A DNA stretch of 13,691 nucleotides, taken from assembly GCA_030622125.1 (NCBI GenBank), contig JAUXGM010000050.1:1-13691 (forward strand). The letters are read 5' to 3'. Source of the DNA: a bacterium (GTDB lineage Bacteria > AUK180). Under the pieces are notes generated by a model. The model searched no databases, was not told the DNA's origin, and saw only the letters and a list, made by a program, of their open reading frames with translations. Below, one piece after another: positions 13,249 to 13,691 of this stretch (positions are counted from its first letter, which is position 1; every line of letters begins with the position of its first letter). A program made the position numbers and the translations under genes.

Positions 13249-13466
13249 TAACCGGTATAATACATCAAATATTTCCCACTCACTTTTAAAACACAGAGAT
13301 CGGAGACGAATAGTGAATCAAATTCCCCTGAACTTCCAACATCCAAAACAAGCTGTGGTGAACTAATGTTAAAAGCTATTGGTTCATTTGATTGCCCCTC
13401 TATTGATATAACTGATATAAAAAATGCAATAAAAACAACAAAGCCAACTGTCTTGAGATTTTTCAT
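13137..13466 (-). CDS. secreted beta-propeller (glycosidase-like) blade fragment
   Basis: 109 residues. After a signal peptide (about 1-25), residues 47-72 (GEFDSLFVSD, then CVLKVSGKYLMYYTG) resemble one blade of the five-bladed propeller of GH43/GH32-type proteins, where F-D-S...D-P..(V/L)K..GkY.MyYtG is typical. The usual DP is DL here. A full propeller needs about 300 residues, so this is a fragment, ending in the shared tail found in the phospholipase C-like protein. AGGAGG (13471-13476) lies 4 nt before the ATG and a strong promoter is just upstream, so this is the first gene of the operon and probably expressed. The carbohydrate assignment is tentative. Confidence 0.55.
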   Translation of the reverse strand: MKNLKTVGFVVFIAFFISVISIEGQSNEPIAFNISSPQLVLDVGSSGEFDSLFVSDLCVLKVSGKYLMYYTGYGDDENEKNWVKIWYVGVNLNYLLDSEFMRIFYVEGE

Positions 13467-13483
13467 AACACCTCCTATATTTA

Positions 13484-13512
13484 ATTATAATCCAATCTTT
13501 CTAAAAAATCAA
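13484..13512 (-). promoter_or_regulatory. promoter of the six-gene minus-strand operon
   Basis: On the minus strand, TTGATT (13507-13512), a 17-nt spacer and a perfect TATAAT (13484-13489). The leader would be about 11-15 nt and contains AGGAGG. No comparable promoter was noticed inside the operon, and every downstream junction overlaps or nearly abuts. Confidence 0.65.
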
Positions 13513-13561
13513 TAATTTTCATATTTTTTAATAATAAAATTTTTATTAAAAGTGAAAAAAG

Positions 13562-13584
13562 GATAGATAGATATAGATAGATAG
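13562..13584. repeat. GATA tetranucleotide repeat
   Basis: Two runs of GATAGATAG separated by ATA, immediately left of hairpin copy 3. It is a simple sequence in a gene-free spacer. Confidence 0.7.
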
Positions 13585-13638
13585 GTGAAGAAGCATGCCC
13601 AGCACCGTGAAACTGGTGCGGGGTAAAAAGTGAAGAAG
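13585..13638 (+). repeat. GCACC/GGTGC hairpin element, copy 3
   Basis: CCCAGCACC (13598-13606), an 8-nt loop, GGTGCGGGG (13615-13623). It is bracketed by the direct repeat GTGAAGAAG at 13585-13593 and 13630-13638. It shares GCATGCCCAGCACC exactly with copy 2. The right flank continues into short AAGTGAG/AAGTAAA units. Confidence 0.75.
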
Positions 13639-13672
13639 TGAGAAGTAAAAAAGAAAAAACTGAATTCCCGTT

Positions 13673-13691
13673 CCCCGATCGGAGTCGAGGA
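13673..13691. repeat. partial dispersed palindrome at window edge
   Basis: CCCCGA (13673-13678), a 6-nt loop, TCGAGG (13685-13690): the same core and spacing as 9743-9760. It runs to the window end, so its full extent cannot be seen. Confidence 0.55.

Overview
The window is AT-rich DNA from a diderm (Gram-negative-type) bacterium. The evidence is a lipid A/LPS-core operon (lpxK, two heptosyltransferases, gmhB), several predicted outer-membrane beta-barrel proteins, a lipoprotein and many signal peptides. The style (low G+C, DUF1015, a CsgG-like plus FGE-sulfatase fusion, and intergenic spacers packed with palindromes and HSERSEES-type repeats) suggests an uncultivated FCB-like or candidate-phylum lineage. 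No marker gene is present, so this placement is only an impression.

Layout. 1-562 is gene-free and repeat-rich. 563-1813 (minus) encodes a secreted CsgG-like/FGE-sulfatase-fold protein, divergent from a plus-strand pair: a DUF1015 protein (1992-3218) and an outer-membrane barrel-like protein (3228-4622). A heptamer-repeat spacer (4629-4726) precedes an OB-fold-like lipoprotein (4773-5216), which overlaps another barrel-like protein (5200-5868). A 320-base repeat-filled spacer follows. Then comes a four-gene overlapping operon for lipid A 4'-phosphorylation and heptose core assembly (6189-9600).

After a second repeat-rich spacer, where the two operons converge, a six-gene minus-strand operon runs from 13466 down to 9791. 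All six products have predicted signal peptides and all genes are translationally coupled. In order of transcription they are: a fragment resembling one blade of a glycosidase beta-propeller; twin barrel-like proteins with an identical first 41 residues; a zinc-dependent phospholipase C-like protein cut short after its metal motifs; a third barrel-like protein; and a 64-residue remnant of a phospholipase C-like N-terminus. The propeller fragment and the phospholipase fragment end in the same approximately 36-residue tail. The duplicated DNA includes the ribosome-binding site of the next gene. This locus is the least explained part of the window.

The spacers carry a hairpin element in three copies, each bracketed by its own 8-10 nt direct repeat. 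They also carry arrays of short (mostly heptameric) tandem repeats and other palindromes. No tRNA, rRNA, CRISPR array, transposase or riboswitch was recognised.
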